DNA of 64,000 nt from an uncultured bacterium (GCA_948469375.1 CAOKLO010000012.1:1-64000), one strand, 5' to 3'. Positions 17,730-27,849 are shown, counted from the stretch's first letter. The notes: generated by a model not told the origin, from the sequence alone. Translations and numbers: made by a program.

Positions 17730-19817
17730 TCAGAACGGCTTGGGATAGCTGTCCACCAGCTGCCCGTTGATATAGATATACACCATCTGCGTTCCGGAAG
17801 CGGTGGCGGGTACGCTTTTGCTGGTGTTCATGTCCGCATCCACCCCGCTGTGGAATACGGTCACATCGCCCACCACAATACGCAGGTCCACCGTCCCCTC
17901 ATAAGGGCTCAAATCCACTGTAATGGTCTGGGTGCTGGCCGGCGCGTCCACGGACTGAGTGGGGTCGGGAAGCTGACCGCTCTCCACAGGCGGCTCGGTG
18001 ACCGGGACCTCATCGGAGGGCGTGGGTTCCGCGGAGGGCTCCGGCTCCGGGCCCTTGCTCACCCACAGGTCGATGGAGGCGCCCTTTTCCACTTCGCCCT
18101 GAACGCTTTGCCAAATCACGAGGCCCTCGCCGTACTTGTCGCTGTAGTGGTCGTTGTCCACCTTGCCCACGTTCAGCCCCATTCCGGTCAGCGTTTCCCG
18201 GACCTTTTCCAGAGACATACCGACCAACGGAGGCACCGTCACCGGCACCTTGGCCGGCCCCGTGCTCACATAGATGGTCACCGCGTCTCCCTTTTTCACA
18301 TCGCTTCCCGGCAATGGATTACAGGAAACCACATAGTTCTCCGTAATTTTTTCATCCGACACCGGCTCCTGGGTCACCGACAGCCCCATCTCCCGGAGCT
18401 CGTTGAGCACCTCCCGGGAATCCCGGTTCTCCACCTCGGGCATCTGCATATTCTCATCTCCGCCGCTGATGCTCACGGTGATGGTCTTGCCGCCCTCCTT
18501 CACCGTGGTCCCGCCCTCGGGATTCTGGGCGCAGATCTGATCCTTCTCATACTCCACGCTGAACACAGTGGGACCCGCCACCACGGTGAAGCCCTCCTTC
18601 AGCTCAGGCCTCTGCTCCAGCTCCTCCATGGTATAGCCCAACAGACTGGGCACCTCATACTCCTCCGCGCCGTCGGGCAGCATGTCCTTGATGACAAAAT
18701 TGTACATAAAATAGAGCATGATACCGATAAAGGCCAGGATGAGCACCACAGCCACGCCCACGGCGGCCACGCTGCCTCCCCGGCGGGGCGGCTCGTCGTC
18801 ATAGTCGTAGCCATAATCGTCCTCCTGCACCCGTGGGCGGCGGGGCGGAACCGGTTCCCGGGGCCGGCGGGGCGGGGCGGGGCGCTCCACCGGCACCTGC
18901 ACCGTGGCCGTGACGACCTTGGTGGGCACCACCATGGTGGGCTCGTCGGTCTCCTCCTGCTCCATGTGGACGGCGGGTTCAAAGTCCGGATTCTTGCGGA
19001 ATTCCTTCAGGTCGTCCAGCATCTCCTCGGCGGAGGCGTACCGCTGGCTCAGCTCCGGGGCCATGGCCTTCATGGTGATGGCCTCCAGAGCACGAGGCAC
19101 GTCCGGATTCAGGTCGCAGGGCGGCACCGGGATGGATTTGATGTGCTGAATGGCCACCGCCACCGGGGTGTCCCCCTCGAAGGGCAGCCGCCCGGTGAGC
19201 ATTTCATACAGCACCACGCCCGCAGAGTAAATGTCCGTGCGGCAATCCACATGGCTTCCCTTGGCCTGCTCCGGGGAGATATAGTGCACCGAGCCGATGG
19301 CCTCCTGGGTCATGGTGTTCTGAGCGGCGCTGGCCAGCTGGGCAATACCGAAATCCGTCACCTTCACGCTGCCGTCCCGCAAAACCATGATGTTATGGGG
19401 CTTGATGTCCCGGTGGATGATGCCCCGGCCGTGGGCGTGGCTCAGCGCCCGCATGATCTGAGTGATAAAGTGCTGAGCCTCCCGCCAGTTCAGGGGGGTG
19501 CCCCGGCGCTGCATATACTGCTTCAAGGTCAGGCCGTCGATCAGCTCCATGACGATATAGTTCAGCCCGTCCGAGTGGCTCACATCGTACACCGAGACGA
19601 TGTTGGCGTGGGACAGCATGGCCACCGCCTGGGACTCGTCGTGGAAGCGCCGGCGGAAATCCGCGTCGCTGGCCAGCTCCGGCTTGAGAATCTTCACCGC
19701 CACCAGCCGGTTGAGCCGGTGGTCCCGGGCCTTGTACACCATGGCCATGCCGCCGGTGCCGATGCACTCTATGATCTCATACCGGTTGTCGAGCATTTTA
19801 CCTATGTATTGATCCAT
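17730..19817 (-). CDS. prkC: PASTA-domain Ser/Thr protein kinase
   Basis: Membrane kinase that senses peptidoglycan fragments and controls wall growth and spore germination. Kinase domain at about 1-270: GTGGMAMVYKA loop, catalytic HRDIKPHNIMV, DFGIAQL. A proline-rich juxtamembrane stretch, one membrane helix (VGVAVVLILAFIGIML), then three PASTA repeats outside. An acidic Pro/Glu linker and a C-terminal beta-rich segment of about 65 residues follow, the latter not part of the core family. Start: ATG 19817 after GAGGAGG. It sits 19 bases past prpC, its cognate phosphatase. Confidence 0.96.
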   Translation of the reverse strand: MDQYIGKMLDNRYEIIECIGTGGMAMVYKARDHRLNRLVAVKILKPELASDADFRRRFHDESQAVAMLSHANIVSVYDVSHSDGLNYIVMELIDGLTLKQYMQRRGTPLNWREAQHFITQIMRALSHAHGRGIIHRDIKPHNIMVLRDGSVKVTDFGIAQLASAAQNTMTQEAIGSVHYISPEQAKGSHVDCRTDIYSAGVVLYEMLTGRLPFEGDTPVAVAIQHIKSIPVPPCDLNPDVPRALEAITMKAMAPELSQRYASAEEMLDDLKEFRKNPDFEPAVHMEQEETDEPTMVVPTKVVTATVQVPVERPAPPRRPREPVPPRRPRVQEDDYGYDYDDEPPRRGGSVAAVGVAVVLILAFIGIMLYFMYNFVIKDMLPDGAEEYEVPSLLGYTMEELEQRPELKEGFTVVAGPTVFSVEYEKDQICAQNPEGGTTVKEGGKTITVSISGGDENMQMPEVENRDSREVLNELREMGLSVTQEPVSDEKITENYVVSCNPLPGSDVKKGDAVTIYVSTGPAKVPVTVPPLVGMSLEKVRETLTGMGLNVGKVDNDHYSDKYGEGLVIWQSVQGEVEKGASIDLWVSKGPEPEPSAEPTPSDEVPVTEPPVESGQLPDPTQSVDAPASTQTITVDLSPYEGTVDLRIVVGDVTVFHSGVDADMNTSKSVPATASGTQMVYIYINGQLVDSYPKPF

Positions 19818-19836
19818 GGTAAAAGTCCTCCTCACT

Positions 19837-20574
19837 TCACAGCTGCGCCAGCACAACGGTCACGTTGTCCGGCGCACCCCGTTCCAGCGTCAACCCCAGC
19901 AACGTCCGGCCCAGCTCCTCCAACTCGGTCCGTTCGGTGCTGAGGCTCAGCAACGTCTCGTCGTCCAGCACATTGGACAGTCCGTCGCTGCACAAAAGCA
20001 GGCGGCTGTCCGGGACGGGCTCCAGCCAGATTACGTCGCACTCCACCCGGCTGTCCACTCCCAACGCCCGGGTAATCAGATTCTTCTGGGGATGTACTCT
20101 GGCCTGGGCGGGGGTGATTTCCCCCCGCTCCACCAGCAGCTGGACCAGGGAGTGGTCCACCGTCACCTGGTGTATGGAAGAATTTGACAGCACATAGCCG
20201 CGGCTGTCACCCACATTCACAAAGCACACCGCGCCGGGCATGACCAGAGCGGCCACCAGGGTGGTTCCCATGCCCTCATACTCCCGGTTTTCCACACTGA
20301 GCCGGTGCACCTTCTCATTGGCTGTCCGGCAGGCGTCCATCAGCACCTGCTCCCGCAGGGCCATATCTTCCGGGAAGCCGTCCGCCAGAGCGCCCTCCAC
20401 CGCCTGAGTAAAGGCCTCCGCCGCCACAGAGCTGGCCACGCTGCCCGCTCGGGCGCCGCCCATGCCGTCGCACACCACCAGCAAGGCCGCTTCCCCGCCC
20501 AGCCGGCGGATGACGTAGCTGTCCTGGTTGTCCCGGCGGACGCGGCCCACGTCCGTCACTCCAAATACGTTCAA
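19837..20574 (-). CDS. prpC: PP2C-family Ser/Thr phosphatase
   Basis: Metal-dependent phosphatase that reverses PrkC phosphorylation. PPM motifs are complete: DVGRVRRDNQDSY, CDGMGGARAG, VNVGDSRGY, LLCSDGLSNVL and DNVTVVLAQL, giving all aspartates of the two-metal centre. Length 245 is usual. Overlaps the rlmN stop by 4 bases. Confidence 0.96.
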   Translation of the reverse strand: MNVFGVTDVGRVRRDNQDSYVIRRLGGEAALLVVCDGMGGARAGSVASSVAAEAFTQAVEGALADGFPEDMALREQVLMDACRTANEKVHRLSVENREYEGMGTTLVAALVMPGAVCFVNVGDSRGYVLSNSSIHQVTVDHSLVQLLVERGEITPAQARVHPQKNLITRALGVDSRVECDVIWLEPVPDSRLLLCSDGLSNVLDDETLLSLSTERTELEELGRTLLGLTLERGAPDNVTVVLAQL

Positions 20575-21623
20575 GTTGATCCCTCCTCTGGGGTATGGGT
20601 CTCTCCCTCCATGATCCTCTTCCGCCGCAGCTGGCCGCAGGAGGCGTCGATGTCGCCCCCCAGCTTCCGCCGCACCGTGGCAGTGACGCCGCGGCTCTCC
20701 AGCCGCTGCTGGAACTGCCGCACCCGGCGGCTGGGCTTCAGGGGCGACTCCGCCACCTCGTTGAGGGGGATCAGGTTCACGTGCCCCGGCTGGCCCCGCA
20801 GCAGCTTTGCCAGCTGGTCGGCCTGCCCGTCGCCGTCATTCACGCCGTCCACCATGGCGTACTCGTAGGAAATGCGCCGCCCGGTGGTCTCAAAATACCG
20901 GCGGCAGGTGTCCATGAGCAGGTCCACCCCCACCGCTTTGTTCACCGGCATCAGCCGGGAGCGGGTCTCGTCGTCGGGAGCGTGGAGAGAAACGCTTAGC
21001 GTCAATTGTAACCCAAGCTGGGCCAGTTTGTCAATTTGCTTTACCAGCCCGCAGGTGGACAGGGAGATGTGGCGCATCCCAATATTCACCCCGTCCGGGT
21101 GATTTATCAGGGTCAAAAACCGTAAAACATGGTCGAAATTGTCCAGCGGCTCCCCAATTCCCATCATAACAATGTTGGAGATAGTCTCTCCGCTGTCCTT
21201 TTCGGTAAATATTACCTGGTCCAAAATTTCCGCAGGGGTCAGGTCCCGGACCTTCCCTCCCAGGGTGGAAGCGCAGAACACACAGCCCATATTGCACCCA
21301 ACCTGGCTGGACACGCATACAGTATTCCCATGCTTGTAGCGCATCAAAACCGTTTCCACACAATTTCCGTCACCCAAGCGCCACAAATATTTGATGGTGC
21401 CGTCCAGCTGGGACACCTGTTTGCGCTCCACCCGGGGAACGGTGAGGATACACTCCGCCTTCAGCGTTTCCCGCAGGGCCTTGGGGAGGTTGGTCATCTC
21501 GTCGAAGGACTCCGCCCCCTGGTGGAGCCAGCGGAACACCTGCATGGCCCGGAATTTGGGCTGGCCCAGCTCCTTGAAAGACGCCTCCAGCTCTTCCGGG
21601 GTCATGGATTTCAGGTCGGTCAT
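20571..21623 (-). CDS. rlmN: 23S rRNA (adenine2503-C2)-methyltransferase
   Basis: Radical SAM enzyme that methylates A2503 of 23S rRNA and A37 of some tRNAs. The cluster motif is CNMGCVFC, and the second catalytic cysteine lies near the C-terminus (IDASCGQL). The ATG at 21623 is preceded by AAAGGGG; the frame opens 22 codons earlier without a site. 350 residues, normal. Confidence 0.96.
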   Translation of the reverse strand: MTDLKSMTPEELEASFKELGQPKFRAMQVFRWLHQGAESFDEMTNLPKALRETLKAECILTVPRVERKQVSQLDGTIKYLWRLGDGNCVETVLMRYKHGNTVCVSSQVGCNMGCVFCASTLGGKVRDLTPAEILDQVIFTEKDSGETISNIVMMGIGEPLDNFDHVLRFLTLINHPDGVNIGMRHISLSTCGLVKQIDKLAQLGLQLTLSVSLHAPDDETRSRLMPVNKAVGVDLLMDTCRRYFETTGRRISYEYAMVDGVNDGDGQADQLAKLLRGQPGHVNLIPLNEVAESPLKPSRRVRQFQQRLESRGVTATVRRKLGGDIDASCGQLRRKRIMEGETHTPEEGST

Positions 21624-21628
21624 GGGAA

Positions 21629-22948
21629 TCACCCCTTTCTGCGCAGCTTGGCCACAAAAAAGCCGTCTGTGCCGTGGATATGGGGCCAAAAGGTCACCCG
21701 GCCAGGCTGAGAACCCAAATGGGGCAAATCGAAGGGCTCCGGCGCAAAGTCCGGGTAGGTCCTCAGAAAGGCATCCACAATCTCGCCGTTCTCCCGGTCC
21801 AAAAGCGTACAGGTAGAGTACACCAGCGCCCCGCCGGGGCGGACGTACCGGGCGCAGTTGTCCAGAATGCCCCGCTGGATCCTGGGCAGGCCCTTGAGCG
21901 GTTCCGGGTCCTTATATCGTATGTCCGGCTTCTTGCGGATAATGCCAAGCCCGGAACAGGGCACGTCCATCAGCACAGTGTCGAAGCTTTCCAGCCAGTC
22001 CTCCCGGGTCTGGGCGGCGTTCTGGAGGGTGGGCGTCACAATGGACAGACCCAAACGGTCCCGGCCCGCCTCCAGCAGCTTGATCTTATGGGGGTGGATG
22101 TCGCAGGAGATCAGCTCCCCCCGGTTCTCCATGGCCATGGCGGCGGCGAAGGATTTTCCTCCGGGCGCGGCGCAGCAGTCCAGCACCCGGCCTCCCGGCC
22201 GGGGATTCGCTGCCGTCACCGCCAGACGGGAGGCGGCGTCCTGGATGTAGAAATTCCCCCGCTGAAAGGCCTCCAGCCGCTCCAGGTCGCCGGTCCCGGT
22301 GAGCAGGAAACAGCCCGGAAGCCAGGGATGGGCTTCCGCCTCAGCCCCCGCCTCCCACAGCTCGGCCTGCAGCTTCTCCGGGGTGGTTTTCAGCGTGTTT
22401 ACCTGCGCCGTGGTGGGCGGCTGCTGGTTGTCTGCCCGCAAAAGCGCCTCCGCGCCCTCCCAGCCGAGCTGATTGACAAATTCCTCCACCAGCCACCGGG
22501 GATGGCTGTACCGGATGGACAGGGTTTCGGCCTCGTCCTTTCCCTTGACCTCCGGCGCTTCCTCCCGGAGCAGCGCCCGCAAAACTCCGTTCACCAGCCC
22601 CGCCGCCCGGGGATTGCGGCTGTGCTTTTTGGCCAGCTTCACCGCCTCGTTCACGGCAGCGCTGGGGGGGATCTTGTCCAAAAACAAGAGCTGATACGCC
22701 GCCGCCCGCAGGCCGCACAGCACCTTGATATCCAGCTTTTCCAGCCTCATGGAGCACACCCGCCCCAGCCTCCAGTCCAACAGAAGCCGGTTTTGCAGCA
22801 CCCCGTAGCACAGCCGGGTGGCCAGGGCCGCGTCCCGGCGGTCCAACCCCTGCTCCCGGATGGCCCGCTTCAAATGTCCGTCCGACCAGGCCCCCTGCCG
22901 CTCGCAGGCGGCCAGGGTCAGCACCGCCGTCTCTCTAGGGTTGCCCAT
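21629..22948 (-). CDS. rsmB: 16S rRNA (cytosine967-C5)-methyltransferase
   Basis: Methylates C967 of 16S rRNA. A NusB-like RNA-binding domain (1-140) is followed by the SAM domain with LDCCAAPGGKS and the catalytic cysteine motif DVPCSGLG, plus YSTCTL. Of the clustered starts, ATG 22948 has the best spacing (8) to AGGAG. 439 residues. Five bases separate it from the fmt stop. Confidence 0.95.
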   Translation of the reverse strand: MGNPRETAVLTLAACERQGAWSDGHLKRAIREQGLDRRDAALATRLCYGVLQNRLLLDWRLGRVCSMRLEKLDIKVLCGLRAAAYQLLFLDKIPPSAAVNEAVKLAKKHSRNPRAAGLVNGVLRALLREEAPEVKGKDEAETLSIRYSHPRWLVEEFVNQLGWEGAEALLRADNQQPPTTAQVNTLKTTPEKLQAELWEAGAEAEAHPWLPGCFLLTGTGDLERLEAFQRGNFYIQDAASRLAVTAANPRPGGRVLDCCAAPGGKSFAAAMAMENRGELISCDIHPHKIKLLEAGRDRLGLSIVTPTLQNAAQTREDWLESFDTVLMDVPCSGLGIIRKKPDIRYKDPEPLKGLPRIQRGILDNCARYVRPGGALVYSTCTLLDRENGEIVDAFLRTYPDFAPEPFDLPHLGSQPGRVTFWPHIHGTDGFFVAKLRRKG

Positions 22949-22953
22949 GGGCA

Positions 22954-23895
22954 TCACTCCTGTTTCGTCAGCGCCATACCCGCCGGAATGGGATGTCCCA
23001 GCAGGAACGCGGCGGCGGCCATGACCTTTTTCCCGTCGGGCTGGAGCTCCAGAATGTCCAGCGCTCCGCCGTCCCCGCAGGCTATGCGCAAGCCCTTCTT
23101 GTCCGCCTGCAAAACGACGCCCGGAGCTTTATTGGTGGTCTCACCGGACAGCGCCGTGCGCAGAATCTTGCACCGGACGCCGTCCAAAACCGTGGTGGCG
23201 GCGGGCCAGGGAAACAGCCCCCGCACCTGGTCGTGGAGCTGCCGTGCCGTCCGGGTCCAATCCATGGGGGACTGCTCCCGGGACAGCATGGAGGCGTGGC
23301 TGGCCCGGCTTTCGTCCTGGGGGACGGGCTTCACCGTCCCCGCCTCCAGGCCCTTGACCATCTCCACCAGCAGGTCCGCGCCCAGCTGCGCCAGGCGGTC
23401 AAAGAGCTGAGCGGCGTTCTCATTGATATCGATGGGCGTTTTCGCCTGGGCCAGAATGTCCCCGGTATCCATTCCCTCCGCCATATACATGATGGTGACG
23501 CCCGTCTCTTCCTCGCCGTTCAAAATCGCCCAATTGATGGGGGCCGCCCCCCGGTACTTGGGCAAAAGCGACGAGTGGACGTTGACGCACCCCAACCGGG
23601 GCAGCTCCAAAATATCCACAGGCAGAATTTTTCCGTAGGCCGCCACAGCAATGAGGTCCGGCTTCAGCTCCCGGAGGATGGCCAGCGCCTCCCCATCCCG
23701 CATTTTGGCGGGCTGGTAAACGGACAGACCGGCCTCCAGCGCGTACTGCTTTACCGGGGACTGCTGGAGCTTCATCCCCCGGTTTTTCGGCTTGTCCGGC
23801 TGGGTGAACACGCCGCAGATCTCATACCCCGCCTCTGCCAGCGCCTTCAGGGACGGCACGGCGAAGTCCGGCGTGCCCATAAACACGATTTTCAT
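22954..23895 (-). CDS. fmt: Methionyl-tRNA formyltransferase
   Basis: Formylates initiator Met-tRNA with 10-formyl-tetrahydrofolate. Starts MKIVFMGTPDFAVPSL; the conserved stretch with Asn-His is changed in spacing but recognisable (VNVHSSLLPKYRGAAPINWAI), and the C-terminal tRNA-binding domain is present. 313 residues. Overlaps def by 4 bases. Confidence 0.97.
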   Translation of the reverse strand: MKIVFMGTPDFAVPSLKALAEAGYEICGVFTQPDKPKNRGMKLQQSPVKQYALEAGLSVYQPAKMRDGEALAILRELKPDLIAVAAYGKILPVDILELPRLGCVNVHSSLLPKYRGAAPINWAILNGEEETGVTIMYMAEGMDTGDILAQAKTPIDINENAAQLFDRLAQLGADLLVEMVKGLEAGTVKPVPQDESRASHASMLSREQSPMDWTRTARQLHDQVRGLFPWPAATTVLDGVRCKILRTALSGETTNKAPGVVLQADKKGLRIACGDGGALDILELQPDGKKVMAAAAFLLGHPIPAGMALTKQE

Positions 23896-24389
23896 TTGCC
23901 CTTCTCCTCTTCCGCCTCCATGGCGTCAATTTCATCGGGCGTGTACAGCTCGCCGGTGTGCTCCACAAAGAGGTGGCCGTCCAGGTGCTCCAGCTCATGG
24001 CAGAAGCAGCGGGCCACCAGCTCCTCGCCGGACACCTCGAAAAACTTCCCCTCCCGGTCCTGGGCCCGGACGGTGACAAAATTGGGCCGGTTCACCCAGC
24101 CGTACTGGTTGGGCACGCTGAGACAGCCCTCCCAGCCCTCCTGCTCCCCGGACTGGTCCACGATCACCGGATTAACCAGCTCGATCATCTGCTCGTTCTC
24201 GTCCTCCACCACCACGACCCGGCGCAGAATGCCGATCTGGGGGGCGGCCAGACCCACGCCTCCGGCGTTTTCCAGCGTCTCCTTCAAATCGTCCAGCAGC
24301 CAGTGGAGCTTTTGGTCGAATTTCTCCACCGGGCGGCAGGTCTTGGTAAGGGCCGGGTCGCCCTGAATCAGAATCTTTCTCAGTGACAT
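23892..24389 (-). CDS. def: Peptide deformylase
   Basis: Metal enzyme that removes the formyl group from nascent proteins. All three motifs are present: GVGLAAPQIG, EGCLSV (metal cysteine) and HELEHLDG (metal histidines and catalytic Glu). 165 residues. Start ATG 24389 with GAGGAGG 8 bases upstream. Coupled to fmt, the usual pairing. Confidence 0.97.
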   Translation of the reverse strand: MSLRKILIQGDPALTKTCRPVEKFDQKLHWLLDDLKETLENAGGVGLAAPQIGILRRVVVVEDENEQMIELVNPVIVDQSGEQEGWEGCLSVPNQYGWVNRPNFVTVRAQDREGKFFEVSGEELVARCFCHELEHLDGHLFVEHTGELYTPDEIDAMEAEEEKGK

Positions 24390-24406
24390 GGTGGGTTCCT
24401 CCTCGT

Positions 24407-26872
24407 TTAATCCAGGGGGTTCAGGTCGGCAAACAGCGCCACCCCCCGGTTCTGTTTATCTGTCTGGCCCTGACGGAGCAGGTGCGCCGTCAGCAACCGC
24501 ATGGCCTTGGTATTCTCCGTATTCAAAATCAGCCGGTAGCGGTAACGGTCGTTCACCTTGGCCACCGCCGCCGGAGCGGGTCCCAGCAGACGGTAGGGCG
24601 CCCCGGCGTAGGGCGCCTGGCTGAGCGCACTGCTCAGCGCCTCCCGCAGGCGCAGCAGCGCGTGCAATACCGCCGTCTCCTCCAGCCCGGAGGCGCACAG
24701 CACAAACAGGTCCCCGCAGGGGGGCAGGCCCCGCACCTCCCGGGCGCGGATCTCCTGCTCGTAAAAGCTGTCGTAATCCTGGCGGGCGGCAAAGCGGATC
24801 ATGTCGTTGTCCGGCGTAAAGGTCTGAATGACCGCTTCTCCTTTTTTCTCCCCCCGGCCCGCCCGGCCCACCACCTGGGTAAGCAGGGAAAAGGCCCGCT
24901 CGGCGGCGTGAATATCGCCGGTATACAGTAGCTGGTCCGCCGACACCGCCCCCACCAGGGTAACGTTCTCAAAATCCAATCCCTTGGCCACCATTTGGGT
25001 GCCCAGCAGAATGGGAACGCGCTCCCTCCGGAACCGTTCCAGGATGCTCTCATGGCTGTGGACGGCGGACACGGTATCCGCGTCCATCCGCAGCACCCCC
25101 ATCCCGGGGAACAGGGCTCGCAGCTCCTCCTCCACCTTCTGGGTACCCGCCCCGATGAAGTTCAGCAGTCCCCCGCAGCTGGGGCACCGGTCGGGCAGGG
25201 GCTGGGACCAGCCGCAGTAGTGGCACATCAGCCGTCGGTTGGCGGAATGGTAGGTCAGGTGGACGGAGCACCTGGGGCAGAAAGGCGACTCTCCGCACTC
25301 GCCGCAGGCGGCCATGCGGTTGGCCCCCCGGCGGTTGAGGAACAGAATGGCCTGCTCCCCCCGGTCGATGACCTCCCACAGTTTTTTGGTCAGGGCGGCG
25401 CTGATGGTGCCGCCGTTTCCCTGACGCAGCTCGTCCCTCATGTCCACCACGGTGACCTGGGGAAGCGCCTGGTCGTTATAGCGGCGGCTCAGCGCAAACA
25501 AGCGGTATTCCCCCCGCCGGGCGCGGTACATGCTCTCCACCGACGGCGTGGCGGACCCCAGCAGCAGCAGCGCCCCCGCCTTATAGCAGCGGTAGCGGGC
25601 CACCTCCCGGGCGTGATACCGGGGGTTCTGCTCCGATTTGTAGGAGGGCTCCTGCTCCTCGTCCAAAATGATGACGCCCAAATCGGGCAGGGGTGCGAAC
25701 ACGGCGGACCGCGTGCCCACCACCACCCGGGCCTCTCCCCGGCGGGCCCGCTTCCACTCGTCGCACCGCTCCCCGGCGGACAGGGAGGAGTGCAAAATGG
25801 CCACCTCGTGGCCGAAGTGGGAGGTAAAGATCCGCATCAGCTGGGGGGTCAGGGAGATTTCCGGCACCATGACCAGGGCCGTTTTCCCCTGCTCCAGCAA
25901 CGCGTGGATCAGCTTCAAATACACCTGGGTTTTCCCGCTACCCGTCACCCCGTACAGCAGCGCTGAGCCGCCGCCCGCTCCGGCGAGCGACAACAGCCCC
26001 TCATAGGCCGCCTCCTGCTCCCCGTTCAGCTCCAGCGGGGCGGGCTTTTCGTACACCGGCTGCTGAGGGCGGCGGTACACCTCCCGCTTGGACAGCGTGA
26101 GCACCCCCTTCCGCTCCAGCGCGCGAAGGGTAGACATGGAGGCTCCGGTGAAATAGCACAGCTCCTTTGCCGACGTCTCCCCCACCGCGCAGATGGTCTC
26201 GCCCACGGCGTACTGGAGGGGTGTGCGGCGGCGCTTTGGCTCCAGCAGCGTCATGGCCTCGCTGGGGTCCATGGCCAGAGCCGCAATCTGCTCCGTCTTG
26301 TCGTTCACCCCCCGGGCGGCGCTGGACTCCCGGACTATGGTTCCCTTTTTCTCCAGCTCCCGGAGGGCCGGGCCGGGGTCGGACACCCCAAAGGCCGTAC
26401 GGATTTTCCCCGCCTCCGCCCAGCCGCCGCCGGCAAACAGCAGCTCCACCAACCTTTTGGCGTTTTGGGACTCCCCCGCCGCCTCATAGGCGGTCTCCCG
26501 GTCCACACCGGGGGCGATACGCCAGCAGTCCTTCAGGGAAAACCACAGCCCCGCCGGGAGCATTGCCCGCATGGCGTCGTACACAGTGCAAAAATAGTGC
26601 TCCCGCATCCACAGGGCCAGCCGGACCGCCCCGCCGTCCAGCAGCGGCTCCTCGTCCAGCAGGGCCAGCACGGATTTCAGCTTTGCCGTATCCTCCCGCT
26701 CACCCAGAGCAAGCACGATTCCGTCGCAGGTTTTGTTTCCCCGTCCAAAGGGCACCGCCGCCCGCATTCCGGGCCGCAGCGCCCCCTCCAGCGCGGCAGG
26801 CACCAGGTAGTCGTAGGGCCGGTCGATGGCGTAGGTGGCCGCGGATACGGCGATTTTCGCAATGTTAGCCAC
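24407..26872 (-). CDS. priA: Primosomal replication helicase PriA
   Basis: 3'-5' helicase that restarts stalled forks by loading the replicative helicase. The Walker A is GVTGSGKTQVYL and the Walker B region DEEQEPSYK; the zinc-binding insert has four cysteine pairs, from CGECGESPFC to CPSC. I place the start at GTG 26872 (821 residues, VANIAKIAV), 8 bases after AGAGG; the frame opens at ATG 26908, but that ATG follows an RNA hairpin and lacks a ribosome site. Ends 17 bases before def. Confidence 0.92.
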   Translation of the reverse strand: MANIAKIAVSAATYAIDRPYDYLVPAALEGALRPGMRAAVPFGRGNKTCDGIVLALGEREDTAKLKSVLALLDEEPLLDGGAVRLALWMREHYFCTVYDAMRAMLPAGLWFSLKDCWRIAPGVDRETAYEAAGESQNAKRLVELLFAGGGWAEAGKIRTAFGVSDPGPALRELEKKGTIVRESSAARGVNDKTEQIAALAMDPSEAMTLLEPKRRRTPLQYAVGETICAVGETSAKELCYFTGASMSTLRALERKGVLTLSKREVYRRPQQPVYEKPAPLELNGEQEAAYEGLLSLAGAGGGSALLYGVTGSGKTQVYLKLIHALLEQGKTALVMVPEISLTPQLMRIFTSHFGHEVAILHSSLSAGERCDEWKRARRGEARVVVGTRSAVFAPLPDLGVIILDEEQEPSYKSEQNPRYHAREVARYRCYKAGALLLLGSATPSVESMYRARRGEYRLFALSRRYNDQALPQVTVVDMRDELRQGNGGTISAALTKKLWEVIDRGEQAILFLNRRGANRMAACGECGESPFCPRCSVHLTYHSANRRLMCHYCGWSQPLPDRCPSCGGLLNFIGAGTQKVEEELRALFPGMGVLRMDADTVSAVHSHESILERFRRERVPILLGTQMVAKGLDFENVTLVGAVSADQLLYTGDIHAAERAFSLLTQVVGRAGRGEKKGEAVIQTFTPDNDMIRFAARQDYDSFYEQEIRAREVRGLPPCGDLFVLCASGLEETAVLHALLRLREALSSALSQAPYAGAPYRLLGPAPAAVAKVNDRYRYRLILNTENTKAMRLLTAHLLRQGQTDKQNRGVALFADLNPLD

Positions 26873-26910
26873 CTGCTCCACCTCTTTCCCTTTCGCGCGC
26901 TCTGACATCC

Positions 26911-26941
26911 AAAGGGCAAGCAGTCCGGCCGCTTGCCCTTT
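26911..26941. repeat. Hairpin between rpoZ and priA
   Basis: An 11-bp perfect inverted repeat (26911-26921 with 26931-26941) around a 9-base loop. On the minus strand no T-tract follows, so it is more likely an RNA-processing or stability element than a terminator. Confidence 0.5.
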
Positions 26942-26947
26942 TCTGGG

Positions 26948-27196
26948 TCACTCCTCTTTGATCTCTACAGCCTCTTCCTCAGGCTCTTCACCGGCCTCAG
27001 CCTCCGCCATTTCCACGGTCAGCGTGCCGTCGGCCACCTCCTGGATGGCAAGGGACACCGCCTTTTCCTCCAGCGGCTCACCGGAGGCCTCCGACTCGCT
27101 GGACAGCTTGCGGGCCCGGCCGGCCACCAGATTCACCAGCATATAGCGGCTGGGCACCTGGCCCAGCAGATCCTTAATGGGGGGATAGAGCAGCAT
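26948..27196 (-). CDS. rpoZ: RNA polymerase omega subunit
   Basis: 82-residue subunit that helps assemble RNA polymerase. It begins MLLYPPIKDLL and has RYMLVNLVAGRARKL, the omega core, followed by an acidic Glu-rich tail. ATG 27196 has AAGGAAGG upstream; the larger open frame to 27370 overlaps gmk and is spurious. Lies 26 bases past gmk, as in other Firmicutes. Confidence 0.93.
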   Translation of the reverse strand: MLLYPPIKDLLGQVPSRYMLVNLVAGRARKLSSESEASGEPLEEKAVSLAIQEVADGTLTVEMAEAEAGEEPEEEAVEIKEE

Positions 27197-27222
27197 AAAT
27201 ATCCTTCCTTTCTTGAATAAAC

Positions 27223-27849
27223 TCAGTCCTGACCGGTGATGCCCTGGGCCAGAGGAAGCCGCTTCTGAACACGGCACTGCTCCGCCTGGAGAATGGACTG
27301 AATCTCCTGGGCGGCGTTCATCACGGTGTCGTTGACCACCAGATAGTCGTAGTGCACACACTCCCGGCACTCCTGCCGGGCCTTTTCCAGGCGGCGCTGA
27401 ATGACCTCCTCGTCGTCGGTGTTGCGCCGGTGGAGGCGGCGGGACAGCTCCTCGATGGAGGGCGGGATCAGGAAAATCAGCACCGCCTCCGGGCAGCGCT
27501 CCTTCACCTTGGCCGCGCCCTGGACCTCAATGTCCAGCAGCACGTCCACCCCCTGGTCCAGCTGCTCCCGGATGACCTTCAGCGACGTGCCGTAGTAGTT
27601 GCCCACGTACTCGGCGTGCTCCAGCAGCTCGTCGTCGGCAATCATCCGCTCAAACTCCTCCCGGGAAACAAAATGGTAATTGACCCCGTTCTCCTCCCCG
27701 GTGCGGGGCTGACGGGTGGTAAAGGACACGGAAAAATGGATATCCCGCCGGGAGCCGAGCAGCTCCGCGATGACGGTGCTCTTCCCCACCCCGGAGGGGC
27801 CGGACAGCACGATCAGCTCCCCCCGTGTTTTCTTCTGCGATACGCTCAT
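27223..27849 (-). CDS. gmk: Guanylate kinase
   Basis: Phosphorylates GMP to GDP. P-loop [11 protein letters not shown] near the N-terminus, and GMP-binding stretch [19 protein letters not shown]. 208 residues from ATG 27849 (GAGGAGG upstream); the frame upstream overlaps remA without a ribosome site. Overlaps the remA stop by 4 bases. Confidence 0.97.
   Translation of the reverse strand: MSVSQKKTRGELIVLSGPSGVGKSTVIAELLGSRRDIHFSVSFTTRQPRTGEENGVNYHFVSREEFERMIADDELLEHAEYVGNYYGTSLKVIREQLDQGVDVLLDIEVQGAAKVKERCPEAVLIFLIPPSIEELSRRLHRRNTDDEEVIQRRLEKARQECRECVHYDYLVVNDTVMNAAQEIQSILQAEQCRVQKRLPLAQGITGQD

Noticed and set aside
17706..19943. 745-codon plus-strand open frame opposite prkC
   Set aside because: His/Arg/Gly-rich translation without any motif; it is the antisense of a GC-rich gene whose kinase and PASTA motifs are complete.
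26872..26908. priA start at ATG 26908
   Set aside because: No ribosome site and directly after an RNA hairpin; GTG 26872 has a site and fits the family N-terminus.
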